A program made the position numbers and the translations under genes. A stretch of 64,000 bases of DNA from Litoribacter ruber (lineage in GTDB: Bacteria > Bacteroidota > Bacteroidia > Cytophagales > Cyclobacteriaceae): contig NZ_JAHBGI010000006.1 of the NCBI RefSeq assembly GCF_018500185.1, positions 1-64,000 of the forward strand. Direction: 5' to 3'. The notes beneath the pieces are model-generated. The model saw only the letters and a program-made list of their open reading frames with translations. It did no database searches and had not been told where the DNA came from. Below are positions 1-9,708 of the stretch, in pieces. Position 1 is the stretch's first letter; every line of letters begins with the position of its first letter.

Positions 1-353
1 AGTGGTTCACGATGCAGCCACGTTTGGTGAAATGATGAATGATGAATGATGAAGTACTTTCGTTCCACTGATGCCCCATCCGAAGAGCGAAGCTCCGAGG
101 GAGGGCGACGCGTGTAGAGACGTTGGATTGCATCATATGGACAAAATGGCTATCAACAGCCTCTGTTGCTAGAATACGTGGTACATGGTACCTGGTACTT
201 GGTACCCCTCCTAAGTATGAAGTGGTTCACAGTAGTTCAGCCACGTTTGGTAAAAAAATAATGAATGTAGAATATCGAATGATGCTTGCCCACCGTGGCG
301 GGAATAATGAAGTACACTTTCGTTACAGTCACGCAACTTAGTGCCTAGTACAA
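1..353. other. Non-coding stretch with decayed repeats
   Basis: No credible gene is seen. Two diverged copies of one sequence occur: about 1-80 (agtggttcac, then cagccacgtttggt, then gaatgatgaa and gaagtactttcgtt) and about 221-327 (agtggttcac, cagccacgtttggt, aatgatg, gaagtacactttcgtt). Between them lies the heptamer array at 179-206. The region follows the end of the rplT operon, so it is probably intergenic debris or the end of a repeat cluster that begins left of the window. Confidence 0.6.
179..206. repeat. Four tandem TGGTACN heptamers
   Basis: The 28 bases read TGGTACA, TGGTACC, TGGTACT, TGGTACC with no interruption. Each unit contains GGTAC, so KpnI-like GGTACC sites are generated. 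A second four-unit array of the same family lies at 15853-15880, also in a non-coding repeat patch. The role is unknown. Confidence 0.8.
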
Positions 354-388
354 CAAAAAAACCGCTCTACATATGCAGAACGGTTTTT
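354..388 (-). terminator. Terminator of the infC-rpmI-rplT operon
   Basis: Outer arms aaaaaccg (357-364) and cggttttt (381-388) pair perfectly. The inner part pairs further with mismatches. Read on the minus strand the hairpin ends in a run of seven T. It lies about 26 bases after the rplT stop, as expected for an intrinsic terminator. Confidence 0.75.
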
Positions 389-414
389 GTATGAAAAATA
401 AGCTTAGTGCTCGC

Positions 415-759
415 TTATTTTACTTTTTCAACTACAGCTTTGAATGCCTCTGGGTGGTTCATGGCAAGGTCAGCAAGAACTTTTCTGTTAAGATCGATTT
501 CTGCTTTCTTCAACATGCCCATCAATTGGGAATACGAAACGCCGTGCTCTCTGGCACCTGCGTTGATACGCTGGATCCATAGGGCTCTGAATTCTCTCTT
601 CTTCGCTTTTCTGTCTCTGTACGCGTACTGTAAACCTTTTTCGTACTTGTTTTTGGCTACGGTCCAAACGTTGCTACCTCTTCCGAAGTAACCTCTGGTA
701 GCTTTTAATACTTTTTTTCTTCTTGCTCTTGACGCTACCGCGTTGACTGATCTAGGCAT
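415..759 (-). CDS. rplT: 50S ribosomal protein L20
   Basis: L20 binds 23S rRNA early in assembly of the large ribosomal subunit. In several bacteria it also represses its own operon by binding the mRNA leader. The 114-residue product has the usual length and begins [19 protein letters not shown], the conserved basic N-terminal extension, followed by the globular domain with the [11 protein letters not shown]-type segment. It is the last gene of infC-rpmI-rplT, separated from rpmI by 102 bases and followed by a terminator. Identification is secure; autoregulation here is not shown by the sequence. Confidence 0.98.
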   Translation of the reverse strand: MPRSVNAVASRARRKKVLKATRGYFGRGSNVWTVAKNKYEKGLQYAYRDRKAKKREFRALWIQRINAGAREHGVSYSQLMGMLKKAEIDLNRKVLADLAMNHPEAFKAVVEKVK

Positions 760-861
760 AATTTTTAATTTTTGACTCTTGGTGCCCGAAGGGTCTTTAA
801 ACCAAGCATCTGGTGAATAATAACCTTAATTAATTTGTTTTGTCAGAAGTTAAGAATCTGA

Positions 862-1056
862 TCAGATTCTCAACATGTCTTTTACTCTTCCTTCGTCTGA
901 CTCGTGGACGTTGCCCATTTTGGTAAGATTTCTCTTCTGCTTGGTCGTCTTCTTAGTCAGAATGTGGCTTTTGTAAGCATGCTTTCTTCTGATTTTGCCG
1001 GTTCCTGACAATTTGAACCGCTTTTTTGCACTTGATTTGGTTTTTACTTTAGGCAT
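862..1056 (-). CDS. rpmI: 50S ribosomal protein L35
   Basis: A small, very basic protein of the large ribosomal subunit. The 64-residue product starts [20 protein letters not shown] and contains the typical [11 protein letters not shown]-like stretch (here [14 protein letters not shown]). The length matches the family. It lies 25 bases after infC and 102 bases before rplT, the conserved gene order of this ribosomal operon. Confidence 0.98.
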   Translation of the reverse strand: MPKVKTKSSAKKRFKLSGTGKIRRKHAYKSHILTKKTTKQKRNLTKMGNVHESDEGRVKDMLRI

Positions 1057-1081
1057 TTTTGCTGTATTTATTTAGTTGAAA

Positions 1082-1636
1082 TTATTTCTTGTTACCTGCT
1101 TTGGGAGAAACGAAGATGTTCATGCGCTTACCTTCCATCTTGGGAAGCTGCTCCACCTGACCGTACTCTTCCAGTGCCTGTGCAAATTTCAATAAAAGCA
1201 TCTCGCCTCTCTCTTTAAACACGATCGTCCTACCCACAAAGTGCACATAGGCCTTCACCTTGGCACCCTCTTTCAGGAAGTTGATCGCATGCTTGAGCTT
1301 GAAGTCAAAATCGTGATCGTCCGTGTTGGGTCCGAATCGGATTTCTTTGACTACTGTTTTTGCTGCGTTGGCTTTTATCTCCTTTTGCTTTTTCTTCTGC
1401 TCGTACTTAAACTTCGCATAGTCAATCACCTTACATACGGGCGGGTTGGCGCTGGGAGAAATCTCAACAAGATCAAGGTCATTTTCCTGGGCCAGCCTTA
1501 CTGCTGCATCTGTAGCCATCACGGCATTGCCGCCTTCTACAAAATCCCCCACTACCCTGACCTCGCGGGCCCTGATCTTGGAATTTACCTTATATGGTTC
1601 TTCTTGTCTCGGTTTAAACGGTTTTCTTCCTCTCAA
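1082..1636 (-). CDS. infC: Translation initiation factor IF-3
   Basis: IF-3 binds the 30S subunit, prevents subunit joining and discriminates against non-standard start codons. The product is about 184 residues, with the N-domain ([14 protein letters not shown], then [19 protein letters not shown]), a lysine-rich linker ([12 protein letters not shown]) and the C-domain ([14 protein letters not shown]). No ATG lies in frame between the upstream in-frame stop (TAA at 1654-1652) and the conserved region. The start must therefore be TTG at 1636-1634 or ATT at 1639-1637, directly adjacent. Non-AUG starts are a known feature of infC and serve autoregulation in enterobacteria. The gene follows thrS after a long hairpin. 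Confidence 0.96.
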   Translation of the reverse strand: MRGRKPFKPRQEEPYKVNSKIRAREVRVVGDFVEGGNAVMATDAAVRLAQENDLDLVEISPSANPPVCKVIDYAKFKYEQKKKQKEIKANAAKTVVKEIRFGPNTDDHDFDFKLKHAINFLKEGAKVKAYVHFVGRTIVFKERGEMLLLKFAQALEEYGQVEQLPKMEGKRMNIFVSPKAGNKK

Positions 1637-1748
1637 AATAGTTATGGTTGTTTAATGAATTTGACTGCAAATATCGCAATAATTTTTATTTTATAAAAAT
1701 CAAAGAATTAATTCCTTAATTTATTTAAAGATGGAGGATGTCGGATGC

Positions 1749-1790
1749 CCTTTCTGCAGGGGTTAAAATTTTTTCACCCCTGCAGAAAGG
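1749..1790 (-). promoter_or_regulatory. Perfect 14-bp hairpin between thrS and infC
   Basis: Arms cctttctgcagggg (1749-1762) and cccctgcagaaagg (1777-1790) are exact reverse complements with a 14-base loop. The hairpin lies 14 bases after the thrS stop and about 110 bases before the infC start. No T-run follows on the minus strand, so it is not a classical terminator. It could be a processing site, a partial terminator or part of a regulatory leader of infC-rpmI-rplT. The structure is seen; the role is inferred. Confidence 0.6.
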
Positions 1791-1803
1791 ATTACCGTCT
1801 TCT

Positions 1804-3750
1804 TTAATTCAAACTCTCCGCGATGATGTTTTTGAAATAGGCTACAAATTCCTCCACTGTGAAGCTTCCGAGGTCGCCCTGACCGTGTTTGCGGACAGAA
1901 AGTTTGCCTTCGGCCTGCTCTTTTTCACCCACGATGATCATGAATGGCACTTTCTTCATTTCTGAATCCCGGATCTTGCGACCGATCTTCTCATCCCGGT
2001 TATCCAGGTTGCCACTGATGTCGGCATCCTCAAGCTGCTGCTTGATCTGCTCGGCGTAATCGGCAAATTTTTCGGAAATCGGCAGGATGTTGATCTGCTC
2101 GGGAGAAAGCCAAAGGGGGAAATTGCCTGCACAGTGCTCAATAAGCACGGCCACAAATCTTTCTAGGGAACCAAATGGTGCCCTATGGATCATCACAGGT
2201 CTGTGGCGCTGGTTATCTGAACCCACATATTCGAGTTCAAATCTATTAGGTAAATTATAATCTACCTGTATAGTTCCAAGCTGCCAGCTTCTACCCAAGG
2301 CATCCTTGACCATAAAGTCAAGTTTAGGCCCGTAAAACGCTGCTTCTCCAAGCTCGGTCACGGTATCCAAACCCTTCTCCTTGGCCGCCTCAATGATATC
2401 AGACTCTGCCTTGTCCCACAAAGCATCCTCTCCAATATATTTCTCCTTATCCTCAGGATCTCTTAGGGAGATCTGCGCGGTATAATTCTCAAAACCCAAG
2501 GCTTTGAACACATACAACACGAGGTCAATTACCTTGATAAACTCTTCTTTCACCTGGTCAGGACGGCAGAAAATATGCGCATCATCCTGGGTAAAGCCCC
2601 TCACGCGGGTCAATCCGTGCAGCTCACCGCTCTGCTCATATCTATAGACGGTCCCGAATTCGGCATAGCGAATAGGAAGGTCCTTATAAGACCTTGGCTT
2701 ATGTTTGTAGATCTCGCAGTGGTGCGGACAGTTCATCGGCTTAAGCAAGAACTCCTCCCCCTCATGCGGTGTGGCAATGGGCTGGAAGGAATCTTTTCCA
2801 TATTTGGCGTAGTGGCCAGAAGTCTCATAAAGTGCCTTATGGCCGATATGAGGTGTCGCAACCTGCTGATAACCGGATTTGTCCTGGGCCTTCTTCATGA
2901 AGTTAACCAATCGCTCGCGCAATAGGGTGCCTTTTGGCAACCAAAGTGGTAAGCCCTGTCCCACCTTTTCGGAGAAGGTAAACAGCTCAAGTTCGCGGCC
3001 CAACTTACGGTGGTCACGCTTTTTTGCTTCCTCAAGCAATACCAGGTATTCCTGAAGTTCCTTTGCTTTTGGAAAAGTAACCCCATAAATTCTGGTAAGC
3101 ATTTTATTTTTCTCATCCCCTCTCCAGTAGGCACCGGCAACATTCAATAGCTTAACAGCCTTGATGAAACCTGTATTTGGAATATGGGGTCCACGGCAGA
3201 GGTCGGTAAAATTTCCCTGCTCGTAGAACGTGATGGTACCGTCCTCGAGGCCTTCGAGAAGGTCCAGTTTATATTCATCCCCCTTTTGCTCGTAGTAGGC
3301 AACGGCTTCTGATTTGCTGATTTCCTTGCGGGAGTATTCGTTTTTCTGCTTGGCCAGCTCGATCATTTTCTTCTCGATCTTTTCCAGCTCGGCCCCGTCG
3401 AAGGTCCTGTCCCCAAAATCAACATCATAGTAAAAGCCGGTTTCAATGTTTGGTCCAATCCCAAACTTCACCCCTGGGTAGAGGGCTTCCAGTGCCTCTG
3501 CCAGCAAGTGCGCCGAACTGTGCCAGAAGGTTCCTTTCCCCTCTTTGTCGTTCCATGTCAAAAGTTGCACCTCGGCATCCTGGTTGATCGCACGGGTGGC
3601 ATCCCATACCTCACCATTCACTTTGGCGGCAAGAACGTTTCGGGCCAATCCTTCGCTGATACTAAGGGCGACTTGGTGGCCGGTGATTCCTTTGTCAAAC
3701 TGCCTGACAGAACCGTCGGGCAGGGTAATATTGATTTGTTGTTCAGACAT
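1804..3750 (-). CDS. thrS: Threonyl-tRNA synthetase
   Basis: Charges tRNA(Thr) with threonine and hydrolyses mischarged seryl-tRNA. In order: an N-terminal TGS domain ([18 protein letters not shown]), the editing domain with the [11 protein letters not shown] motif, the class II catalytic core with the zinc cysteine in [10 protein letters not shown], motif 3-type [11 protein letters not shown], and a C-terminal anticodon-binding domain. The start at MSEQQINI gives 648 residues, the family norm; an upstream in-frame ATG at 3780 adds ten residues ([10 protein letters not shown]) not typical of the family. infC follows, the classical thrS-infC-rpmI-rplT order. Confidence 0.97.
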   Translation of the reverse strand: MSEQQINITLPDGSVRQFDKGITGHQVALSISEGLARNVLAAKVNGEVWDATRAINQDAEVQLLTWNDKEGKGTFWHSSAHLLAEALEALYPGVKFGIGPNIETGFYYDVDFGDRTFDGAELEKIEKKMIELAKQKNEYSRKEISKSEAVAYYEQKGDEYKLDLLEGLEDGTITFYEQGNFTDLCRGPHIPNTGFIKAVKLLNVAGAYWRGDEKNKMLTRIYGVTFPKAKELQEYLVLLEEAKKRDHRKLGRELELFTFSEKVGQGLPLWLPKGTLLRERLVNFMKKAQDKSGYQQVATPHIGHKALYETSGHYAKYGKDSFQPIATPHEGEEFLLKPMNCPHHCEIYKHKPRSYKDLPIRYAEFGTVYRYEQSGELHGLTRVRGFTQDDAHIFCRPDQVKEEFIKVIDLVLYVFKALGFENYTAQISLRDPEDKEKYIGEDALWDKAESDIIEAAKEKGLDTVTELGEAAFYGPKLDFMVKDALGRSWQLGTIQVDYNLPNRFELEYVGSDNQRHRPVMIHRAPFGSLERFVAVLIEHCAGNFPLWLSPEQINILPISEKFADYAEQIKQQLEDADISGNLDNRDEKIGRKIRDSEMKKVPFMIIVGEKEQAEGKLSVRKHGQGDLGSFTVEEFVAYFKNIIAESLN

Positions 3751-3922
3751 TTTTAAAATATACAGTGTAAAACATGGCACCTTTACAAACAGGTGCGCTA
3801 TTATCTTACAAATATGACCAAGTTATGGTTAAATGTAAAATTGTTTGAGATTTATTGTCCGCTGCGCGGACGCTTATGGTTTATTAGTACATAGTTTATA
3901 GACCATAGTCCATAAAACTAGA

Positions 3923-3954
3923 AAAGTCCGTGTGGATCTCTCCACACGGACTTT
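3923..3954 (-). terminator. Terminator downstream of parC
   Basis: Arms aaagtccgtgtgga (3923-3936) and tccacacggacttt (3941-3954) form a perfect 14-bp stem with a four-base loop. On the minus strand it ends in a short T run. It lies about 50 bases after the parC stop and before thrS. Confidence 0.75.
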
Positions 3955-4006
3955 CAGTTGTCAAACGCCTTAAGCTTTAAACTATAAACTTCAAACCCTA
4001 AACATT

Positions 4007-6601
4007 TTAAAATAACCCCAACTGTTCCTCGTCATCATCTTCATCGACACTTAGGTCTACGCTGTCTCCGACGGTGAGATCGGCTGGGTTTTCTTCTTTT
4101 TTGGGTTTGACGGGAGCCAGAAGGGATATGCTTTTGACCGTGTGCGAGGTTAGTTTGTTCCCCATGGCTTTCCAGCCCTTCACGTCGATCAGCATGTCCA
4201 CGTCGTAGATTACCTCTTCGGTTTCCTTGCCTTTTTGAAGCTTCACCTTCACCTGAGGCTGCTCCTCAGTGCTGACTACCTCCAGCTGGCTGTTTCTGTG
4301 GTCAGATATGAAGTTGAATTTCTTGTTCACGGTAGAAGTTTCCACCATAAAGCGCTTGACAAAATAGGTCTTGGAGGTGCCGTCAAAGTAGATGGCTGAA
4401 ATCACCTTTTTGGGGTCAAATTTCTCCAAAAGCAATAGGTCCTTGGACTCATATCTATTCGTCACCTCAAAAGAGGTTAGCTCGTATTCCCCGTTTCGGT
4501 ACACGGCAATGATCTTGTCATCCCCCAGGAAGTTGTCCACCAATCGGCCCCTTCCATCTGTGTTCAGCCTGCCGATATGTTCATCGTAGTAGATATCCAA
4601 ACCGCCAAGGGTAGAGACGCCTTCCATTTTCAATTGGATCTTGCGAACCGGGTATTTGGTCAGGATATTTCCTCCTGCACCCCTACCCTTGATTTCAATG
4701 GTGGAGAAGTCAAAGTCAAAAACCTTCACCCTAGCCTTACTTCCTTGGGTGAGGTAAACGGTCACAATTTCCGCCTCACCATTGGGATTTGCTGTGAAGT
4801 ACATCACCTTGGAACCTTTGGTGCCTTTGGTAAGCACATATTCCCTGTCACGGGTGACGCTGAGCACCTGGAATCTTTTGACCATGGCCCTACCCGAGCC
4901 GCCGTCGAGATAGATCAAGTTATAAACCATGCGCTCATCCCCTTTGCGGTAAACCGCTACGTGGATGATGTCTTTGCCTACAAATACCTTGTCCTGGATT
5001 TTGGTCACCTGGGCCGTGCCGTCACGTTTGAAGACAATAATGTCATCCAAGTCGGAACAGTCGCAGACAAACTCATCCTTTTTCAAACCGTAACCGATAA
5101 AACCATCGGCTCTGTTTACATACAGTTTGGCATTGTTGGCTGCCACCACGGTGGCCTGAATGTTTTCGAAAGCACGGATTTCGGTTTTTCTTTCCCTTCC
5201 CTTGCCATATTTATCCAGCAGGCCTTTATAATACTTGATGGCATATTGGGTCAGGTGGTTGAGGTTGTAATTCACCTCTTTCAGCTCTTCCTCCAATTTG
5301 CGCATCAGCTCATCGGCCTTGAAAGCATCAAATCTGGAAATCCGCTTGATCTTGATTTCAGTCAGCCTTACAATATCCTCAGTGGTGATCTCCCGATAAA
5401 AATCAGGTTTGTAGGGTTCCAATCCCCTGTCGATGGTTTCGATCACCGCATCCCAGGTTTCACACTCCTCAATGTCGCGGTAGATCCTGTTTTCGATAAA
5501 GATTTTCTCCAAAGAAGAGAAAAGCAGTTTCTCCATCAACTCCGCCTTACGGATCTCAAGCTCCCTTTTGAGCAGCTCCTTGGTCTGTTTGGTGTTGTAG
5601 GAGAGAATATCGTTGACGGTGAGGAAGACAGGCTTGTCTTCTATAATCACACAGGCATTTGGCGAAATGGAAACCTCACAATCGGTGAAGGCATACAGGG
5701 CGTCGATGGTCATGTCCGGAGACTGTCCCGGTGCCAGCTGTATCTGGATTTCCACTTCAGCAGCCGTATTGTCGGTTACTTTTTTTATCTTGATCTTACC
5801 CTTGTCATTGGCTTTGATAATGGACTCGATCAAAGAGTTGGTGGTGGTACCATATGGTATCTCCTTGATCAGAAGAGTTTTGTTGTCCTCTTCCTCGATT
5901 TTTGCGCGAACCTTTATCTTTCCTCCTCTGATCCCCTCGTTGTATTCGGAAAAATCCCCCAATCCCCCGGTAGGGAAATCAGGAAGCAGGGTTGGCCGTC
6001 CGCCTTTGAGGACTTCTATCGAACCTTCGATCAGCTCGATAAAGTTGTGGGGCAATATTTTGGTAGAAAGGCCTACAGCGATCCCCTCCACTCCTTGTGC
6101 CAAAAGCAATGGAAACTTGACAGGCAAAGTAACCGGCTCCTTTTTCCTTCCGTCATATGACAGTTGCCATTCGGTTGTCTGTGGGTTAAAGACCACATCC
6201 AGGGCAAACTTAGAAAGTCGCGCCTCGATATATCTGGCCGCTGCCGCACCGTCGCCGGTACGGATATCGCCCCAGTTGCCCTGGGTTTCGATCAAAAGGT
6301 CTTTTTGGCCAAGATTTACTATGGCATCGCTGATCGAAGCATCCCCGTGGGGGTGGTACTGCATGGTCTGCCCGATGATGTTGGCCACTTTGTTGAAGCG
6401 CCCATCATCCATTTCCTTCATGGCGTGCATGATCCTACGCTGCACGGGCTTGAAACCATCCTCAATGGCCGGCACCGCCCTTTCCAAAATCACATAGGAT
6501 GCATAATCAAGGAACCAGTCCTTGTACATGCCCGTCACGGGAATCGACTCATGCAATTCCTCGTCGTTGTCCAATGGTCCGTTGTTTTCTAAATCACTCA
6601 T
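4007..6601 (-). CDS. parC: DNA topoisomerase IV subunit A (ParC)
   Basis: The breakage-reunion subunit of a type IIA topoisomerase, which decatenates sister chromosomes together with ParE. The 864-residue product has the winged-helix/tower region with the catalytic tyrosine Y124 in AAARYIEARLS, preceded by QYHPHGDASISDAIV and the quinolone-region QGNWGDIRTGDGAA. A C-terminal beta-pinwheel follows, with only a degenerate GyrA-box-like KGRGAGGN and an acidic tail. The canonical GyrA box QRRGGKG is not seen, favouring ParC over GyrA. parE lies 120 bases upstream on the same strand, supporting topoisomerase IV. Confidence 0.93.
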   Translation of the reverse strand: MSDLENNGPLDNDEELHESIPVTGMYKDWFLDYASYVILERAVPAIEDGFKPVQRRIMHAMKEMDDGRFNKVANIIGQTMQYHPHGDASISDAIVNLGQKDLLIETQGNWGDIRTGDGAAAARYIEARLSKFALDVVFNPQTTEWQLSYDGRKKEPVTLPVKFPLLLAQGVEGIAVGLSTKILPHNFIELIEGSIEVLKGGRPTLLPDFPTGGLGDFSEYNEGIRGGKIKVRAKIEEEDNKTLLIKEIPYGTTTNSLIESIIKANDKGKIKIKKVTDNTAAEVEIQIQLAPGQSPDMTIDALYAFTDCEVSISPNACVIIEDKPVFLTVNDILSYNTKQTKELLKRELEIRKAELMEKLLFSSLEKIFIENRIYRDIEECETWDAVIETIDRGLEPYKPDFYREITTEDIVRLTEIKIKRISRFDAFKADELMRKLEEELKEVNYNLNHLTQYAIKYYKGLLDKYGKGRERKTEIRAFENIQATVVAANNAKLYVNRADGFIGYGLKKDEFVCDCSDLDDIIVFKRDGTAQVTKIQDKVFVGKDIIHVAVYRKGDERMVYNLIYLDGGSGRAMVKRFQVLSVTRDREYVLTKGTKGSKVMYFTANPNGEAEIVTVYLTQGSKARVKVFDFDFSTIEIKGRGAGGNILTKYPVRKIQLKMEGVSTLGGLDIYYDEHIGRLNTDGRGRLVDNFLGDDKIIAVYRNGEYELTSFEVTNRYESKDLLLLEKFDPKKVISAIYFDGTSKTYFVKRFMVETSTVNKKFNFISDHRNSQLEVVSTEEQPQVKVKLQKGKETEEVIYDVDMLIDVKGWKAMGNKLTSHTVKSISLLAPVKPKKEENPADLTVGDSVDLSVDEDDDEEQLGLF

Positions 6602-6678
6602 TTAAAACAAATATTTCGCGATACTGTAATTTTTATAACCCAAGCCTCAAAATATGAAAAGCATCAAAAAATTTCATC

Positions 6679-6710
6679 AATAATGCAATCTCTAGCATTT
6701 TTGCATTATT
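6679..6710 (-). repeat. Inverted repeat in the parE-parC gap
   Basis: Arms aataatgcaa (6679-6688) and ttgcattatt (6701-6710) are exact reverse complements around a 12-base loop. The dyad begins about 11 bases after the parE stop. No T-run follows directly, so it may be a weak terminator, an mRNA processing site or a protein-binding dyad before parC. Confidence 0.45.
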
Positions 6711-6721
6711 ACTGCAATAAT

Positions 6722-8626
6722 TTAGGCCGTTATTTTTTCTTCCTCCTTAGCTTTCCTTTTAGCTTCCTCTTCCTCCTTTACCAAATCCTTTTCAATCTTG
6801 AGGTTGTCAATGATGAAATTTTGGCGGTTAGGGGTGTTTTTGCCCATGTAGAAAGTCAACAGGTCGGCAATCTTGGTGTCTTTGCCCAAAATGATCGGCT
6901 CCAAACGGATATCCTCACCTATAAAGCCTCCAAATTCATTTGGGGAAATTTCACCCAGCCCCTTAAATCGTGTGATCTCCGGTTTGCTACCCAGCTTCAT
7001 GATCGCCCGCTGCCTTTCCTCATCGGTGTAACAATAGATCGTTTCCTTCTTGTTTCTTACTCTGAATAGCGGGGTTTCCAAAATATAAAGATGGCCGTTT
7101 TTCACCAAATCGGGGAAGAACTGAAGGAAGTAAGTCATGATCAGCAACCTGATGTGCATTCCGTCCACATCGGCATCGGTAGCGATCACAATTTTCCTGT
7201 ATCGCAGGTTTTCAATCCCGTCTTCAATGTTTAAGGCATGCTGAAGGAGGTTGAATTCCTCATTTTCATACACCACCTTTTTGGTCATCCCAAAGCAGTT
7301 GAGCGGTTTTCCCCTCAAGGAGAATACGGCCTGGGTCTGCACATTCCGGGATTTGGTGATGGAACCTGATGCAGAGTCCCCCTCGGTGAGGAAAAGCATG
7401 GTTTCATTTTTCTTCTCATCGCTGGCTTTGGGGTCATCATAATGCACGCGGCAGTCCCTGAGCTTCTTGTTGTGCAGGTTTGCCTTTTTGGCTCTTTCGT
7501 TTGCCAGTTTCTTGATGCCGGAAATTTCCTTGCGCTCACGTTCGGACTGCAGGATTCTTTTCAGCAGGTTATTGGCCGCATCGGGATTCTTGTGCAGGTA
7601 GTTGTCCAGCTCGGTTTTGATGAAATCATTGACAAACGTCCTCAAAGTGGGCCCGTCCGGCCCGATGCTCTGGGAGCCGAGCTTGGTCTTGGTCTGGGAT
7701 TCAAAAACAGGTTCCTGGACCCTCACCGCGATGGATGCCACGATACTTTGTCTGATATCAGAAGCATCGTAATCTTTTTTGTAAAACTCCCTGACGGCCT
7801 TGACGATCGCTTCCCTGAAAGCGGTCAGGTGCGTACCTCCCTGGGTAGTGAACTGCCCGTTAACAAATGAGTAATATTCCTCCCCATACTGGTTGCTATG
7901 GGTCATGGCCATTTCAATGTCATTGCCTTTCAGGTGAATGATGGGATACCTGCGGCTGTCCTCATCCACTTTTCTGTCCAAAAGGTCATGAAGTCCTCTT
8001 TCGGAAAAATACTTCTTGCCGTTATAATTGATGGTAAGACCGGCGTTCAGGAAGGCATAGTTCCAGATCTGGTTTTCCAGGTATTCCGGAATGAAATGGT
8101 AGTTTTTGAAAACGCTGCTATCCGGGGAAAAAGTGATTTTGGTCCCGTTTCGATCGGAGCTTTTCACTATGGGCTTATCCTCTTTCAGAACGCCCTTCTC
8201 AAATTCCGCGACCTTGGTTTCCCCGTCGCGGTAGGATTGCACGCGGAAGTATTCCGACAAGGCGTTTACCGCTTTGGTACCGACCCCGTTTAGCCCGACA
8301 GATTTCTGGAAGGCCCCCGAGTCGTATTTACCACCGGTGTTGATCTTGGACACACAGTCGATGACTTTTCCCAATGGGATGCCCCTACCGTAGTCCCTTA
8401 CCTCCACCTTGTGTTCACTGATCTTGATATCGATGGTGCGGCCGTGGCCCATCATGTGTTCATCGATACTGTTATCGAGAATTTCCTTTACCAAAACGTA
8501 AATCCCGTCATCCTGGGCGCTCCCGTCCCCAAGCTTCCCGATATACATACCGGGTCTGAGGCGGATGTGCTCCCTCCAATCCAGGGATTTGATACTGTCT
8601 TCTGTATATTGAACGTTTGACGCCAT
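6722..8626 (-). CDS. parE: DNA topoisomerase IV subunit B (ParE)
   Basis: The ATPase subunit that drives strand passage with ParC. The 634-residue product carries a GHKL ATPase domain ([10 protein letters not shown] around residues 48-57, DYGRGIP around 78-84, [14 protein letters not shown]), a transducer domain, and a TOPRIM domain with EGDSASG and [10 protein letters not shown]. The length is typical of ParE/short GyrB. A serine replaces the second glycine of the usual EGDSAGG, a variation of the TOPRIM loop. The lysine/glutamate-rich C-terminus is low complexity. parC follows. Confidence 0.93.
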   Translation of the reverse strand: MASNVQYTEDSIKSLDWREHIRLRPGMYIGKLGDGSAQDDGIYVLVKEILDNSIDEHMMGHGRTIDIKISEHKVEVRDYGRGIPLGKVIDCVSKINTGGKYDSGAFQKSVGLNGVGTKAVNALSEYFRVQSYRDGETKVAEFEKGVLKEDKPIVKSSDRNGTKITFSPDSSVFKNYHFIPEYLENQIWNYAFLNAGLTINYNGKKYFSERGLHDLLDRKVDEDSRRYPIIHLKGNDIEMAMTHSNQYGEEYYSFVNGQFTTQGGTHLTAFREAIVKAVREFYKKDYDASDIRQSIVASIAVRVQEPVFESQTKTKLGSQSIGPDGPTLRTFVNDFIKTELDNYLHKNPDAANNLLKRILQSERERKEISGIKKLANERAKKANLHNKKLRDCRVHYDDPKASDEKKNETMLFLTEGDSASGSITKSRNVQTQAVFSLRGKPLNCFGMTKKVVYENEEFNLLQHALNIEDGIENLRYRKIVIATDADVDGMHIRLLIMTYFLQFFPDLVKNGHLYILETPLFRVRNKKETIYCYTDEERQRAIMKLGSKPEITRFKGLGEISPNEFGGFIGEDIRLEPIILGKDTKIADLLTFYMGKNTPNRQNFIIDNLKIEKDLVKEEEEAKRKAKEEEKITA

Positions 8627-8658
8627 AATATGCTTGATTCAGATGAATGTTAAATTAA

Positions 8659-9147
8659 TCAGGACCTAACCTGGCTTAACTTTTTGCCTAAAATAGCAAA
8701 AAGCAGGATAATCCAAACTACCATGAACACAGGAATCATGTAGAAAAATGGACTGAACTCCTCTGTCTTGATCTCATATTGGTTGTTGATGCTATGGATA
8801 AAGAAGGCGATGATCACCATGGAAACGTTTAGAATTCCCGCAAATGAATAGATCCAGCCCAACATTTTGTCGCTAAATGGGTCTCCTGTGGGGAAAAGCT
8901 TTCTTAGGTTGGTGGTGGCTTGCTTTTCTACCATTTTCCCTGAAAATACAACAATCAGGTTGATGATAATGAAAGCTCCGATTCCAAAATAGAAGAAGGT
9001 ATCCCTGGCGACCGACTTGACCGGCATGCCTGAAGCATCTAGTTGGTAGGCGACATTTTCGGGAAGTGCCGCGTAGATGTACATGAAAAGGATGATAAAG
9101 AGCAGAATAGAAAGGAAATGAAAGGCTTTGGCAAATCTTCTGTACAT
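8659..9147 (-). CDS. Uncharacterised four-helix membrane protein
   Basis: I do not recognise a family. The 162-residue product has four hydrophobic segments, at about residues 10-30, 50-69, 96-117 and 131-151, and ends with a short basic tail (GKKLSQVRS). The first loop contains AALPENVAYQLDASGMPV, which sits outside the membrane if the N-terminus is inside. It lies 32 bases upstream of parE on the same strand, so it may be cotranscribed. Proximity does not establish a link to topoisomerase. Confidence 0.7.
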   Translation of the reverse strand: MYRRFAKAFHFLSILLFIILFMYIYAALPENVAYQLDASGMPVKSVARDTFFYFGIGAFIIINLIVVFSGKMVEKQATTNLRKLFPTGDPFSDKMLGWIYSFAGILNVSMVIIAFFIHSINNQYEIKTEEFSPFFYMIPVFMVVWIILLFAILGKKLSQVRS

Positions 9148-9292
9148 AATCAGTATTTAATTAAGCCGCTAATATAGAATTTTTATGGGAATCAAAACGG
9201 CCTGTGCGAGGGAACACCTTGCCTATAAGTCTTATTGGACCAAATTAATTCCCTGAGTCAAAGTATAATATCCTTATAAATATATTTTTGCT

Positions 9293-9300
9293 TACTTTTG
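9293..9300 (+). promoter_or_regulatory. Bacteroidota-type -7 box (TACTTTTG)
   Basis: TACTTTTG fits the TAnnTTTG -7 element of the Bacteroidota housekeeping sigma factor. It lies 22 bases before the lipoprotein start codon at 9322. No clear TTTG -33 element is seen at 19-21 bases upstream, so the match is partial. Confidence 0.5.
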
Positions 9301-9321
9301 TGGCCAGAAATCCCAATCATT

Positions 9322-9708
9322 ATGTCCAGAATCCCCCAAGTTCTCCTTACCCTATTGGTTTTTGCCACACTTTCCTGCACCGGCCCGCTTGACACCGGGA
9401 TTATCGATACGGAGGAGTGGAAAAAGGACCGATACGGCTGTCTGGGACTGCGACTGGCCTATGAAAGCGAAATAAGAAGTATCAAAAATTCCTTCTTGGG
9501 CAAAAACAACCAGGAGCTGATCAAAACCTTTGGCAGGCCTGACCGTGTGGAGCTGGTGGACAAAAGCCAAACCTTCTTTTTCTACTTTCTGGAACCTTCC
9601 TCCAACTGCGAAGGGGTGGAAACAGAAAAAGAACCTCTAAAGGTTCTTTTCCGCTTAAATTCTATAAACAAGGTCAGCGAGGTGACCGTGACTACACTCA
9701 ATCCATAA
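9322..9708 (+). CDS. Small lipoprotein with SmpA/BamE-like segment
   Basis: The 128-residue product has a lipoprotein signal ending in FATLSC (lipidation at Cys19) and a short globular part. The segment FLGKNNQELIKTFGRPDRVE resembles the start of SmpA/OmlA-type folds, where a helix is followed by a G-x-P turn, but similarity is too short to assign a function. The start at MSRIPQ is preferred over the upstream ATG at 9298, which would put a proline- and acid-containing extension before the signal. The 3' end overlaps the convergent ROK gene by 11 bases. Confidence 0.75.
   Translation: MSRIPQVLLTLLVFATLSCTGPLDTGIIDTEEWKKDRYGCLGLRLAYESEIRSIKNSFLGKNNQELIKTFGRPDRVELVDKSQTFFFYFLEPSSNCEGVETEKEPLKVLFRLNSINKVSEVTVTTLNP

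Noticed and set aside
4577-6160. A long open frame antisense to parC (527 codons)
   Set aside because: It lies opposite the well-supported parC coding sequence, has no recognisable domain, and its composition follows from the codon use of parC.
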